Of a stretch of 64,000 nucleotides of DNA, positions 22,670 through 34,439 are shown one piece after another (within the stretch, counting starts at the first letter, position 1; each line of letters starts with the position of its first letter). The notes below the pieces were generated by a model that did not search any database, had not been told where the DNA came from, and saw nothing but the letters and a program-made list of their open reading frames with translations. This DNA is from Agriotes lineatus (taxonomy: Eukaryota; Arthropoda; Insecta; Coleoptera; Elateridae). The stretch covers positions 62,001 through 126,000 of the forward strand of contig CALNHX010002707.1 in the NCBI GenBank assembly GCA_940337035.1, in the 5' to 3' direction. The position numbers and the translations under genes were made by a program.

Positions 22670-23840
22670 CGTTAATTTATCCCAAAGATCAGCTCTTGCT
22701 TTTACGAAAACAACTTAATGACAAACCCTATTATATTTATTTTTCTATGGCAATAAACGCTAACTGCTAACCTCGAATTTGACATAGACTTACAGTGCCA
22801 CCAACATATTATTCATACGTTGTATAGCCCTGACCATTCAAAAACGACCAAAGGCACTTTATTTGTTACTTGCAAATTCAATTTTAATGGTCAGTGCTTG
22901 GCAACCGTTTGACTATCAATTGCCACCGGAGAGTAGATCTTTAAAATAAACTAGTATCACTCCAGCGCCATGGTGCATAGTCTCGTGGACGCACGGTATA
23001 TTCGCGTACTGATTTGTGCATTGACTTGTATATGTCGCAAGTAATCGAATTATATTAAATTATTGTTGATATCCATAATGTATTTATTATTGCTATTTAC
23101 GAGAGTGTAAACAACCACAACGTGTTGCATTACACACTGCTACTAACAATTCACACCAATGGCAATGCAATGGTGATATTTCATTAATTTAGTTTCCACA
23201 GTTTTCAATCTTTTTATTTTTATTTTGTACTCAAGCCATTTTGTACAAAAGCCGCTACTATAAGCTAAAACGTCGCATAAGGCACGTGAGTGAAATGTCA
23301 TTAGACGCTCGTGCGAATTGCCACATTTGCGCTTGCCAGCATGTGCACCAAACATCTCACTAGCATATAATGACTTACTTCACTAATATACTATTCTATT
23401 ATACAAATATAAATGTTTGGCACATTTAAAATAATAAATTAAGATTTCCTGTTTGCATTAACGAAGAAAGAACCTGGAGAGAACAAAAAAGTAATCAAAC
23501 TCAAGAACAAATTGAATCTCCATTAAAATTAATAGAATTGAAGAGTATTCGAAAAGCGGAACAAAAGAAAATAAAATACCTCCTTGTTACTACGAAATGA
23601 ATAACTTTTTTACAGAACAAAGGAATTCATTAACACAATATTACACAAAGTCTTCTCTGCACTTTTACGATCTTTTAAAAAAGATTGTCACTGCGTGGCA
23701 TCATGAAATGACCTAATCCTCTGACAACCGGATGCTTGCAGTTTGGGTAGAGCGTCAGCTTTTATTAATAGAAAGGTTTTTTTCTACGAAACCCAGCGTT
23801 TACCAATGAGACACGTATCTTCAACGTTGATGAAACGACT
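22670..23840. other. Intergenic DNA, nothing recognised
   Basis: AT-rich sequence. The plus strand at 23460-23690 is Lys/Glu/Gln-rich in translation and broken by stops, with no identifiable domain. Confidence 0.45.
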
Positions 23841-23846
23841 ACGTAT

Positions 23847-24562
23847 GCGTTACACGGCGTGTGGATAGACGCGCTTGGCGTGTGACTTGACGAAACGAGC
23901 CGTGAGAACGGACCTGCGCGACGAGCTTGAAGCGGTGTGCTGGTTCCCGTCGATTGGCGGTAAATTTCGCAAATTTCAAAGAAAACGCTCCAGACGCGGA
24001 ATGAAACAACTCTGGTACGCAGTTACACGGCGCGCCATCTTCGGTTATTTACCTTTTAAAGTGGCATCATGTCGTGGTCAAACAATGTAATATATGAATT
24101 TTTAACGTTAAACGAACAAGAACCAATAGTTTGGAACCTCAAGCACGAGGGCCACAAAGATAGAAATGCTGTGCATGATTCCTGGATGCGAATTCAACGC
24201 AACTTACTTGTACAATCAGCGATTTTAAAAAAGAAATACTAACGGGCACTTTTCGAAAATACATTAATGACAAACAGAAAAAAGAAACTTTTAAGTGCGT
24301 AATTACAGAACCAAACTTTGTTGTGCGACGCAATCCAAAGCCGGCTTTCTCGTCTTTTCTAACAAATTATCACTGTTTAACAAAATAATAATAAATTTTT
24401 GCGCAACCGAGCATCCGTTCTCGACGCCTGGACATTTTCAATTGCGAAAAAAAATACAGCGCGCGGCGTGAAACTTGTCATTCTACAGACCGTGAGATCG
24501 GTATTGGCGCGTCACTCCTCACACCACACGCCAGGCGCGTCGTTCCACACGCTGTGTAATGC
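23847..24562 (+). mobile_element. TIR element carrying a MADF reading frame
   Basis: The ends 23847-23884 and 24525-24562 are inverted copies, 33 of 38 positions identical, both containing GCGTGTGGA and GGCGTGTG. Between them lies a short frame (24069-24242) with the signature of a MADF DNA-binding domain. MADF or Myb-like accessory proteins are typical second genes of PIF/Harbinger transposons, so I infer that superfamily. The transposase gene is absent, and no clear 3-bp target duplication was found. Confidence 0.6.
24069..24242 (+). pseudogene. MADF-domain protein fragment
   Basis: 57 codons from the ATG at 24069 to a TAA at 24240-24242. The translation holds IYEFLTLNEQEPIVWNLKHE, then DRNAVHDSWMRI. 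This matches the first two helices of a MADF domain (aromatic-rich FIxLYxxxPxLWNxxHxxYxDRxxxxxAWxxI). The domain usually spans about 85 residues and continues with a KxxWxxLRxxF helix, missing here because of the stop. The ATG was chosen because it directly precedes the domain start. MADF proteins bind DNA and in Harbinger elements help the transposase act at the ends. This copy is truncated and probably inactive. Confidence 0.6.
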
Positions 24563-25136
24563 CGCCGTAATACAACCGTCCAGATGTCGCAGAAGGTTCT
24601 TGGGCCGAAGAGCTACAAAAATCTCTGCAATGTGACTAGTGCAAGAATAGGAATTCTTGCTGCATTATTAGCACTTATGGAACTGCCTTGCCATGGTACT
24701 CCACTGGGTTCATTTATTGTTGCGTCATTTGGTTATAGTGAACTTTTTGTTCGTATGCTGAAACATTTTATCAAACACAGTCACAGCAATAGACGCAGTT
24801 CGTCCGGCATCGGTCCTGTCATCATCGTATCACTTATAACGCACCGATAATCAAATACGCCAGTAGCGGAATTTAGTGTAGCGCATAAAGCGTTTGGCTA
24901 CAAATCAGATTCCCTTTGGGAGCGATCTAGCAAACGTTGTTTTTCTTGCGGTGCGATTTCTTTATTAAGGTCGTTAAAAATATTATCGTCTGCAACTTCT
25001 TTATGTAGAATATAATTTTACTAATGTCAAAATTGATTAAATTTTAGTAAGATTGTAACGCTAGCCTCCGCGTAAATTATTATTACACAATAAAAATGTG
25101 TTTAATTTACGCATCGCCCAGTCTCGCGTTATCTTA
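24563..25136. other. Stretch between two TIR elements
   Basis: The minus strand at 24640-25040 contains broken protein-like stretches (for example EVADDNIFNDLNKEI and SIAVTVFDKMFQ). They could be a degraded transposase or chance; no family motif is clear. Confidence 0.25.
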
Positions 25137-25745
25137 GGGTCCCTTCACACGAGGCGTTTTTGCAGCGCTGCAGAGTGGCGCCGCTGGTAGGGAAACATTG
25201 TTTTAAATAGACGCCTTCACACGGAGCGTTCAACGAACGCGCGGTGGCGCGTTTGAGCCACTCGTAGCAGACTTCCGCTACCAGAAGCGCGCGCTGCTAG
25301 TCGCGAGACCCCTTCACACGGCGCGACTCGCAGCGCTACTAGCGGCGGGCGGTGATTCTTGGAAGCGCAGCCGCAGAACTAAGCCAGTGTTGCCGATTGA
25401 TACATAATTTTGGCAACATCATGGCATAATTTTACGTCAGGCCAACGGCAACACTGACTTTTTAGTTTGTTGCGGGTTACCGTTAAATTCGGTTGTATTG
25501 TATGTGCTTGTGAAAATGGATAGGAAAGTTTCCAAAATCGACACTGCGTCCATCTCGATGCACTGCAAGTGACAAACTACCTATTTCGGTTTCACCTGAC
25601 AACGCCGGCGGTAACGCTGCTGAGCGACTTAGCAGTTCTGCCTGCTACACAGTAGCGCCGCAATAATGCGCCACACAATCGCGTACCCTGCCACTCCACG
25701 GCGCCACTCTGCAGCGCTGCAAAAACGCCTCGTGAGAAGCCGGCC
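25137..25745. mobile_element. PIF/Harbinger-type MITE with TTA duplication
   Basis: The ends 25137-25183 and 25699-25745 are inverted repeats of 47 bp with 5 mismatches, the inner 36 bp identical (TCACGAGGCGTTTTTGCAGC begins the identical block). Both ends are flanked by TTA (25134-25136 and 25746-25748), the 3-bp TWA duplication typical of PIF/Harbinger. The near-identity of the arms suggests fairly recent activity. An internal ATG near 25515 starts MDRKVSK and stops soon after, perhaps a relic of the parent gene. The motif CTTCACACG recurs at 25143, 25215 and 25312. Confidence 0.85.
25385..25456. repeat. Small inverted repeat in the Harbinger MITE
   Basis: CAGTGTTGCCG (25385-25395) and its inverse CGGCAACACTG (25446-25456), separated by 50 bp. 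Confidence 0.8.
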
Positions 25746-25859
25746 TTAGGTTACATTTTGCCCGTAAGGATAAGCGCGCAGGGACCGACGTCACGTCCAG
25801 AGATAACAAGGTAGTACCGAGTCGAATCATGCGCCGCTATCCCCACTCGCTATCCCCCA

Positions 25860-27200
25860 CTTGAGAACTTTTCTAGGGCCCATAAAAGGAGCTGCACAGA
25901 AGAGATTCCAGAAGATTTTCCCAGAGACTCTCCAGACCCCAGTCCGACTCCCGCTCCCGATCATCCCTGGTTCCCATCCGGTATCCGTAAGTAACCAGTC
26001 CTGTAATTAAGAACCTGTAGAGAATTCGTTCGAAGTTGACCACTTCTCTGAAGACCGGCTACACGAATTTCTCCTCGCTCCAGTAATAAAATCCCTTGCA
26101 ATTCGTTCGAAGTGGATGCCCTCCTAGAGGACCCGCTACACGAATTTTAACAAGCCCTGTAATTAATAACCTGTAGAGAATTCGTTCGAAGTTGACCACT
26201 TCTCTGAAGACCGGCTACACGAATTTCTCCTCGCTCCTGCAAATAAAATCCCTTGCAATTCGTTTGAAGTGGATGCCCTCCTCGAGGACCCGCTACACGA
26301 ATTATTAACTATTCCTGTACTAAAAACCCCTAGGTTGCCGAGCGCAGCCACCTTCTTCTAAGGTGTACGCCACGAACATAAATTGTTCTCCTGTTAATTT
26401 TAATTCATAATTAGAATAACCTGCACCCGTTCTGCATATTTAAATCTAATTTGGACACTGACTTAATCAGTACCTGCAGGATAAAACAGTATTCATTGTA
26501 ATTTCCAGACGTAATCAAAACAGCCCGCACTCAAGCTTTAAAACTAGCATTTCGTTGTAATTTCAATTCACCAGTCGAAAATAGTCCGAGCGCACGAAAT
26601 TTCCCGGCCGGCTTTGGAGGAAAAGCAGCAATATTTGGTCGGCGCTCGGACTCTGAAATTAAAGTCATATTTATTAACGCAATGCGGCGTTGTTAGTTTA
26701 TCTGTTTCCAGACGTCCCTAAATGAATTTAGAGGCGGGCTTCACCCCCTGCACTATCAGTAAAATCTCTAGAGCCGTGATATGATTTACTGTATAATTGG
26801 CAGACCGTTTAATTCTGTTTTGATTCCAGCTACCTAGTCCGCAAGGTCAGAAACGTGTTCGCTTATCAACCACACCTGCGATGCCTGGCCGTCCGCCCCG
26901 AGAAGAACGCCTGTTATCTACACCAGCAGTCCACACAAGTTTATTGTAATTTCTTGTTATTAATTAATGTCGAAATATCTAAATGTATCACAGGTAAACA
27001 CATTAAACTGTTTAATTGTATCCCGATGCTGTTTTTGTATGTTAAACTATCATATATCTGAGGAACCAAAATTATCTCCGACTGTTTAAAAGCTACCCGA
27101 CGAGCGTAAAGTTTAACAACCCTTATGAGAAGGGTCTAAGGTGTTACAAGATCAGGTGGTGGGCTCAAACGCTAGTATTATATAATAAGGTGATTCACCA
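25860..27200 (+). mobile_element. LTR-like or spliced non-coding unit
   Basis: A promoter-like start (GGGCCCATAAAAGGAGC, near 25877) is followed by pyrimidine-rich sequence and a donor-like TATCC|GTAAGTAACC near 25986. Next come a 156-bp direct duplication and AT-rich sequence. An acceptor-like TTTTGATTCCAG (near 26829) precedes a GC-richer block. TATA, then a pyrimidine-rich leader, then internal tandem repeats, with no coding region, resembles the insertion at 14247-15773 in layout though not in sequence. It may be a solo LTR or a spliced non-coding gene. Ends are undefined. Confidence 0.35.
26001..26312 (+). repeat. 156-bp direct duplication with 77-bp subunits
   Basis: Copies start at 26001 and 26157 (CTGTAATTAA(G/T)AACCTGTAG). 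Each copy contains two related halves: AATTCGTTCGAAGTTGAC...GGCTACACGAATTT and AATTCGTTCGAAGTGGATG...CGCTACACGAATT. The array is therefore four diverged units of about 77 bp, secondarily duplicated as pairs. Confidence 0.9.
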
Positions 27201-27660
27201 TGAGCCACCCTACCCTACTCGAAATTAATTTTAAATACTTGGTTGGATATCGAATAAGGCACATTAAGAATCCCGGAGATGAGCTGATTTAAATTTGCAG
27301 CTGCTTTTTGGATAGTTGCACGATAGATTACTGTATCTATATAGTTGCAGATTATATTGTAGGATTTAAATATAATCAACTGTTACCTCCTTACGACTCT
27401 TGATATAAACCGAAGATTTATAAACTACTTGACGGCCTGAAATCGGAAACCATTATTCTGTCAACGGTCTGTCTCATTAGCAATATCCCTAGTGCATGCC
27501 CAATTGTCGATAATTTTGTTGAGTGCACGAGACAAATTTAGAATCAATTTGGTATGCACGAGGGGTATTTAGCAGACTATTTCCAGAACAAACGTTAACA
27601 CAGTCTTCTTTCCCCGCTAATTTCGCATTGCTTTCGCTCGATAGTAGGTAGGGAATCAGT

Positions 27661-27697
<37 letters not shown>

Positions 27698-29830
27698 CGA
27701 TGAAGCAATTTGCACTAGTGCAAAATGGTCCCATAATTGGGATCGAATTGGATGAATGTCATCAATTTAAAATATTTTATTGGCTTAAAGTGTGTGAGGG
27801 AAATAGTCTAAGATATACATCAAGTTCAAACTCTTGTGAAGTATAATGTACCTTACACATAAACTGTCTGATGTTGAAATAGCAGCAGCCCTTAAATAAT
27901 TGATTTTCACCGAGTCCAATTAGGGAATAGCATAAGCGTTTTCGCTCCTACGCGTTGATGAAGCGAACAGCGCAGAATTGATGGCCCGTTTCACAGGTAT
28001 GTCGAAGGTCGCAGGAATTAAGAATTTATTGCCTTAGTCTGAAATTCATGAAGCCCTTTCGACACTGCCGTAATTTGTAACACTACTCTAGCACGGCGTA
28101 GCTGTATAATTCTAATGTATGCTTTGAAACGTTTCTAATGAATATATTCAGGTAGTTTCAAAAGGTGCTAGGAAAAGTAGCAGGAAAAGCCAGCCAAAAG
28201 TAGAAGAAAAAACTATAATCGTGAACGATTCATCACTTCTATAGTAGCTAAGTTTTGGTCCGTCGAGCCGGATTCCATTTCTGCAACAACCTCCGTTACA
28301 CAATTTAAGCGTTTTAAATGAACAATTTCGACTAGCTCCGGATCGCGTGAGATTACAGGCATCGTATATGCAAAACGGGCGCCAAAACCGCATTTCAGAT
28401 GCAAACAAACCATTGTACATTCGTTTATTTTCAGGAGTTCCACAATCCCCCTGAAAATTAAAATCCCTGAAGGACGCGTGCCGTAGATATTGTTATCCCG
28501 CCGCTACATCGGCTGTTTTAAAAGTTGCCGTCCCAGAGGCACCCAATTAAAATCGATCCAATTTTGTTGTCAAATATTAAACGACGTCACGAGCTGCACC
28601 GCAACGCAGGACGTCGGTTTCCGATTGAAAACCGCGGCGAGCGTGAGATCTTACTCGATTAAATTGGAATTTCGTGTACTGAACTGGTTTGGATAAATTG
28701 TATATTTGGCTCCCTACGCATTTTTCAGGTATTTTTAGTCGAAAATTTTTCGATGTTTTAGGGTTTCTTCCTTTGTTTCTTATGCGCACGTATAATATAT
28801 CAGCGTCGGGCCTAGATTCTTCTGTCAATAAAGGCTTGTAAAGTGAAACTGATGGAACAGGTAACAAATGTCGGTTAGCGTCGGTGTCTTGTGCCGGCTT
28901 TAAATTGCAATTTTTATTGAACATGAAAGTTTATTCAATAAAAGATAGCAATAAACCCATTATCTTTTATACTTAAGTGAACTAATCAAATTGGCAATAA
29001 AATTAACACACGTCAATTATAAAAATTACAACAAAATTTATTGATGAAATGTGAAAAGCTAGATAATAAAAGCGTTTCTAGAACAACCAACGCAATAAAA
29101 TCGTGGTAAAATAACTAAATGGGTTATAAAAAATCGGTACTGGAACTGCTGCTCTGAGCCATAAATAAAATCCGCTTTCGCTGCTGTAAATGCCATATTC
29201 GTGGTGGTCTAATTAGCAAGGCTAGCTATATTGAATAAATCTTCTTAACGAGCCGGCATTAGGTCCACTAGTTGTACCATGGCACCGCAAGTAGAAAAAA
29301 AATATATGGCAGTTGTATTCACAAAGAGATTGGTTCTAATATTCGGCCTCCTGAGGATTCCTCCAGCTTCTTCATAACTGTTGGATGCGTTCGTTTAAGT
29401 GTAGTTTTAGTAAATTAAAATAATTATGCTGACTATTATCCATTTTAATACATGTACTGATTCGAATAATCAACAAAGACAGACTGAAGAATTTGTTTAG
29501 AATGGGTGGTGCAGAGAGGAGGCTTGAAAAGAACCCGAAAGCTAGGTGTACCACTCTACCTACAAGAAAGGCTTAATGTGGTCTACGATGAAAGACTGAA
29601 GGTTCGTTCTATGACAAGCAGGTTAAGCCAGTAATCCATTAAAATATAAAACCTTCTGCCCACAAACTAATTTAAACATCTTTTCGTTTTCAAATAGCTG
29701 CATTCGATTTTCCGCTTTGTTACCTTCTAGTCGAAAGTTACGTCTACAAGAAGCCAATATGTCATGCAGTAAAGCAACCCTTCACAAAATGCGATGTCCC
29801 GCCTAATGAATCGTTGCTAGGGTACTAGAA
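27200..29830. other. Intergenic DNA, nothing recognised
   Basis: Open frames up to 115 codons exist (28577-28924 minus) in a slightly GC-richer patch, with no domain. No repeats stand out by eye. Confidence 0.45.
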
Positions 29831-30030
29831 CTACTGTTGAAAAACTGGTAAACCTAGAATTACAACTATCTGACAATACAGGATCGCACATCACATCTTA
29901 GAATCTGCAGAATGCTTAATCAGATACCTCTAAAAGCTACAGAAATTAGTTTTTCATCTTTAAGAAGACGCTTGAACGAGGAAAACGTACAGTTAAGACG
30001 TCTGCTAAGACGAGTAGCACTGACCCATAA
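29830..30030 (+). pseudogene. Tc1-like transposase N-terminal fragment
   Basis: The plus-strand frame reads DRTSHLRICRML, then EISFSSLRRRLNEENVQLRR and LLRRVALTHKLLQ. This matches the second helix-turn-helix of Tc1-like transposases (ISxSTVRRRLxExGLxARRPxRRxxLTxxHR) and the basic linker after it. The DDE catalytic core does not follow directly. A Tc1-like catalytic fragment with the same orientation lies at 31867-32095, beyond an antisense LINE. The two may be parts of one element. Confidence 0.55.
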
Positions 30031-30959
30031 ACTTCTTCAGATCCTTCTCCTTCCGGAGGTTGGAAATCACCAAGGTCATTTTAATGCACTTGACGGCTGC
30101 TCTAAATACATCTGCTTCCCCTCATATGTTCGAGGTACTCCAGCTTTCTCCTTTTTATTGTGAGAATAATTTAACAGTCTTTCCCTATTCTGCAACCCTA
30201 TCCATTGTTGCGGGTCAACAGTTATGTAGCGCTAATGGTTCGAATTTCCCAGGTCGCTCTTCTCGCTCGGCCGAAGGCCACTTGTTTTAAGCGTCGAGTT
30301 GCACTAGGGCGAAGCTTTGGGTTTTCCTTTCGATTTTTTGCTGTAAACCCCGTAAGACTCGCGATTTTAGGTTGGAAGCGGCATTTATGAGTATATTTCC
30401 TTCGTCAAAATCGCAGATTAAGCTGTCACGTTAGTTTGCAGAGCTGACCACATTTTACTGTCCGGTGTGTGGATTTACAACCTTACTAGCTGACAAGCCC
30501 TTTTTGTTATGCGTTTGTTGGTGCCAGTTGCCCAAAGAGCCTTTGATCGACGTCAATGGGAGCTTCCACGTCTTGGGTCGAATTCTTCAAATTCCCCGTA
30601 AAAATTAATTTTTGACTGAAATTATATTGCTGTGCAGAGTGCCAGCAACTTGATTGAAGTCCTTCAGGCTTCCTCAAACGTCACCTTTGCTTATGTAATT
30701 TGGTAACGTTGCTTTGACCTCGTACGTTGAATTTTGCGTTGTGCCACTGTGTTAATGCCTCCATTGAGAACCCTTAAAGTCATCGGAGCTTTATTTTTTC
30801 TGGTAATGGTATTCGCTCTCTAATTTTTAACAACATAGTTTGTTCATTTAACGTGTTTGCAATTGCATATGTTCATTGTGTTTTTTATCCCATTTGTCAG
30901 TGCATGCTGGAGGATCTGTAATATTTGAAGCGGGCATGCTGATCGTTTTAAACCAGCTC

Positions 30960-31715
30960 AAGTATTTGTCTGCAACCTTCTAGATTTGGCCCTTTAGTTA
31001 TTTTTACTGTATTTTTTCGAGTGTACGAGTTCTCGCTTCTATATGGGCACATTCGTCGTATTACTAGACTCGTTGGAGCCCCCAACAATTCTAATTGCTT
31101 TAATATTTAGTATCGGAACCTAGCCGTCTTCACTGCAGCTAGTCGGCCTTCGAATGTGCCCACGCACTTTTGTGATAATTAAGAAATTAATCAGTCTACT
31201 TAAAATTTGGGATCACCATCTAGGGTATTCTGTGCATCATTCTATAGCACCACATCTCGAATGCCTCGATATTATTCAGGTTAACTTGTTTCGGCGTCCG
31301 AGACTCAACATTATCCAGCAGGGCGGAAAAGATGTAGCAAGGCAACATTCTCATTCACAGATCACGGTTGATGTCACGGTTACAGATCCGAGTTTTGATT
31401 TCTTTCGTTTGATCTTCAGCTGGATAAGATACTTAAGTAAAGACACTCTTTCTATAACAGTTTTCATCTTCAGTCCGTATTCATTGCAGTATTGACTTGT
31501 TTGCTCAAATAACCGCTGAATGTCGGACATTTTATTCGCTAGTATGACGGTGTCGCCCGCATATCTAACATTGCTAACAGCTATCCCATTTACCATGATC
31601 CCCGAGCTTTCCCTTAGTAGAGCATATGCAAAGATTGTCTCGCTATATTCGGCAAATTTCTGTTTCTTTCGTCAACTCATCATCTGCCGTTCTCGTGCAG
31701 TTTGATTCAAGTGCA
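30960..31715 (-). pseudogene. LINE reverse transcriptase fragment, fossil
   Basis: On the minus strand: YSETIFAYAL after a frame change, then MVNGIAVSNVRYAGDTVILA with NEYGLKMKT, and later NNIEAFEMWCYRMMHRIPWM. In insect LINE ORF2 proteins these are the region after motif B, motif C (V...IRYADDTVxLA), motif D, and the tail LEAFEMWCYRRMLRIPW. The catalytic YADD reads YAGD, which would kill activity. Stops and shifts separate the blocks. The 5' part of the element is absent. It lies between two Tc1-like fragments. Confidence 0.75.
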
Positions 31716-31866
31716 ATTTTCTTATTATTCAATGTCTTGACATCAAATATTAGTGTAGGCGAAGGAATGACTCAATTGGTGCCAATTGAAATCTGGACTT
31801 TTTACAGATTAATTGACTGACAAGGACGCGTACCTGGACGTCCCGTAACCCTCAAAAATCGTCGAT

Positions 31867-32095
31867 GTGAAATTTACCTATTCCGTCTATATAGCGCAAG
31901 TCACCAACATGATTCTTCAATTTTTTCTTGCAAGTATGGGTGAAGACTTCTCATTTTTTGATAATGCTCACCCGTATAGGTCACCTTTGGTGGAAGAAGC
32001 ACGAAGCAACCATGGCATTCCATATCTCCATTACAACTGCGCTTTCCTGACAGCATCGGTCATGCTTGGAATCGACGACAAAAAGCCATGAACAA
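31867..32095 (+). pseudogene. Tc1-like transposase catalytic fragment
   Basis: The frame reads LASMGEDFSFFDNAHPYRSP, then LVEEARSNHGIPYLHYN. This corresponds to the second catalytic aspartate region of Tc1 transposases (MGxxFxFMDDNAxPHRAxLVxExxxxxxIxxLxWPPxSPDLNPIE). Here DDN is reduced to DN, and the WPPYSPDLNPIE block is degraded to HYNCAFLTASVMLG. The start at 31867 is arbitrary. It is a dead 3' part of a transposase gene in the same orientation as the N-terminal piece at 29830-30030. Confidence 0.65.
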
Positions 32096-32690
32096 TAAAA
32101 TTATCAGTTACAATCCCAAATTTTTGAAGAGTCTAGAGTTTTGTTAATTCCGTCTGTGGCATGAAATTTAACAATTTAGTGGATATAATTCACAAGAAAT
32201 GAGCAGTTTAACCTATTGATTACTATCATACAGAGTGAGATAACCTTTTATGTATGGTAATACTTGTTGTAATATTTACTTTTGTGTTCTTTGAGTTGTT
32301 TGAAAATATTCTATTGTTTTATTTGTATTCGTATAATTATGGGCTTTCGACTAAACCAGCCACTGAAATATGATACGCGCACAGAATCGGAACGAGACCA
32401 AAGCCAATTTACAGATCGAAGGCTGTTTTTAAGATCGGGGACGTTTTAGCAGGTAGATTTAAATTGTGGAAAGGCCTTTAGCCGAGAATTCCCATATTTG
32501 GAATTTTATGAACCCGAAGCGACCGGGGGTTGCATTTTAGAATGCGAGGGTGCTTATGTGTTTTTGGCAGTCTGTAGGCGAGATCGCACATGTGTGGACG
32601 CGAGCCTAATTCTCCGCAAGTGTGTGATTCCACCGTGATTATGTTTTATGTTATACGAGTGAATAAAACGATTAGGTCTGTAATATCTAA
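32096..32690. other. Intergenic DNA, nothing recognised
   Basis: AT-rich sequence without convincing frames or repeats. Confidence 0.5.
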
Positions 32691-32999
32691 ATAGAATGCT
32701 AGTGCTCGAGTAGCTTAGTAAATGTAGCTATTGTACAGCGAAGTCGAACATTCGATATTGTCTCGTACTGATGCTGATTGTAGACAGCTTTGTTGATTGG
32801 ATCGCTGTTCATTGTGGCAGAGGGTGTCCTCGTACCTGGATTAATGGCTATTCGGCGAGGTAGCCCACGCTCCTTGAACTGATAAGCACTGTGCTTTTCA
32901 GTGACCTCAGTTAGCGCGACTGGGGGGCTTTTGGTGAAGCTCAATTCCCAATGATGCCTTGTACCTGTGCCTTTTACAGTCCATGCGGCCACTGTAATT

Positions 33000-33260
33000 G
33001 CGGGTACATTGACATGGGTTGAACCCATTGATGCCGTTAACGTTCGGTTAAGGCATACTAGATGTGGTAAGCATCCGTGTTTTCAGGATTATTATAGGTA
33101 CATCATCGAAGGTGCACCGAAAATATACCTGATGATATCTTCCTCGAGATGCGACGTGGGACGACGCGGGGGGTCCATAAAACCCCCTGTAAGTATTATG
33201 TAATGAGCACATTACTGCTAAAAGCTGAATGTTTGTTGTTTGTGCTTGTGCCTACATACT
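33000..33260 (+). repeat. Unnamed dispersed repeat C, copy 1
   Basis: Shares with 37020-37310 the words GTTCGGTTAAGG/ATTCGGCTAATGG, TAAGCATCCGT, GGTGCACC and CCCCTGTAAGTA, then ATTACTGCT and AATGTTT downstream. In translation both read RCxKHP and later GAPK, RCxxG, but no family is recognised. A GGGGGG...CCCCC hairpin precedes a GTAAGT donor-like word near 33188. Possibly an exon-like segment of an unknown element. Homology probably extends upstream, but I could not align it with confidence. Confidence 0.5.
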
Positions 33261-34435
33261 AGTACACCAAATTGGAATAAAGCGACGCTTGATGACAAAA
33301 AGAACCGCTTTTAGAAATGCTAAGTTTATCTTGCCTTCTCCATTGAGGGAGTGAAAATATACTAGGAAAAAGTTATAATGGATTTTATTGCATAGAAAAA
33401 GCAAAACTGATGAAAAAATATACAAATAATAACATCTACACTGCAGTATTAGTATTTTCATGGAAGCAAAACGCGTAAGTTCTTGTCAAGTTTATTTATA
33501 GGGTTTTTATGTACTACGTTGCTATAAAAAGTTTAATTAACGACTATAATAAACAGCAGCCATACGACGACTTAGGCGTTTTAAAATTGCTTTTTGTTTA
33601 CCCATATATCACGACAATCTTATTCAAACTGCCCACTTCCATAAGGTAAACATATTACTTCAATCAAACTGTAATTTGCAGCGATGGCGATGTACTACCA
33701 ATAAAATATTTATACTAAAACTGTCGCCAAATCAAATTATCTTTAATTACTCTATTTTAAGCTCTTCCTGTATCATTCAGAACCAATCACGTTCTTCTTT
33801 GTTATACACCAGCAGCGAGTTTCACAAAGCGCTTCCTTTGTTATCAATAAAAGCCGAAAGCATTATATTGCTGCTGGACCTATTCACCCGGGCCCGTATC
33901 AATATCAACCAGTTTTCAATAGCAGCGAAATAAAATTTTCACGGAACGTCGCGATGTGGGATGAAAACCTACTTCAAACTGAAAAGCTTTTCTCCGCAAC
34001 AAGGGCACTCTGTGATGACAAGACATCGCGCGGGAGGCCCGAGGCTGAGGGTATGCAAGGGGCATCGTTTTAAATAAAGTTTTCTTTGCTAAACGCGGAC
34101 CGCTGATGGTATTGTGTGATTGGTATTTTTCCAGATTGTTAACTGCTGAAGGGTGGCTAGCGAGCTGGCTTCAAGTTAAACCTTATATCACAATAATTCG
34201 ATGTATAAATAATGTATTAATAGGTTGGACCGCATGGTAAAAAATTGGTAAAGGGCGTCACTCGCAACAAAAATAGACAACATTTTATTTTTTAAGATGC
34301 ATTTGACAGAAAGTATATTGGTTTCGAGGCAGGTACACATATAATCCCCATGCAAAATATTGTCTATACCGCTAAAATACATAATCAAAGATAGACGGAA
34401 TTAAGAAAGTAAGTTTTTCGTCATCTAGACACCCT
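33261..34435. other. Intergenic DNA, nothing recognised
   Basis: AT-rich. An 85-codon plus-strand frame at 33676-33933 has no domain. Confidence 0.5.
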
Positions 34436-34439
34436 GAAA

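Noticed and set aside
24640..25040. Protein-like minus-strand stretches between the two TIR elements
   Set aside because: Broken by stops and without any motif that would identify a transposase.
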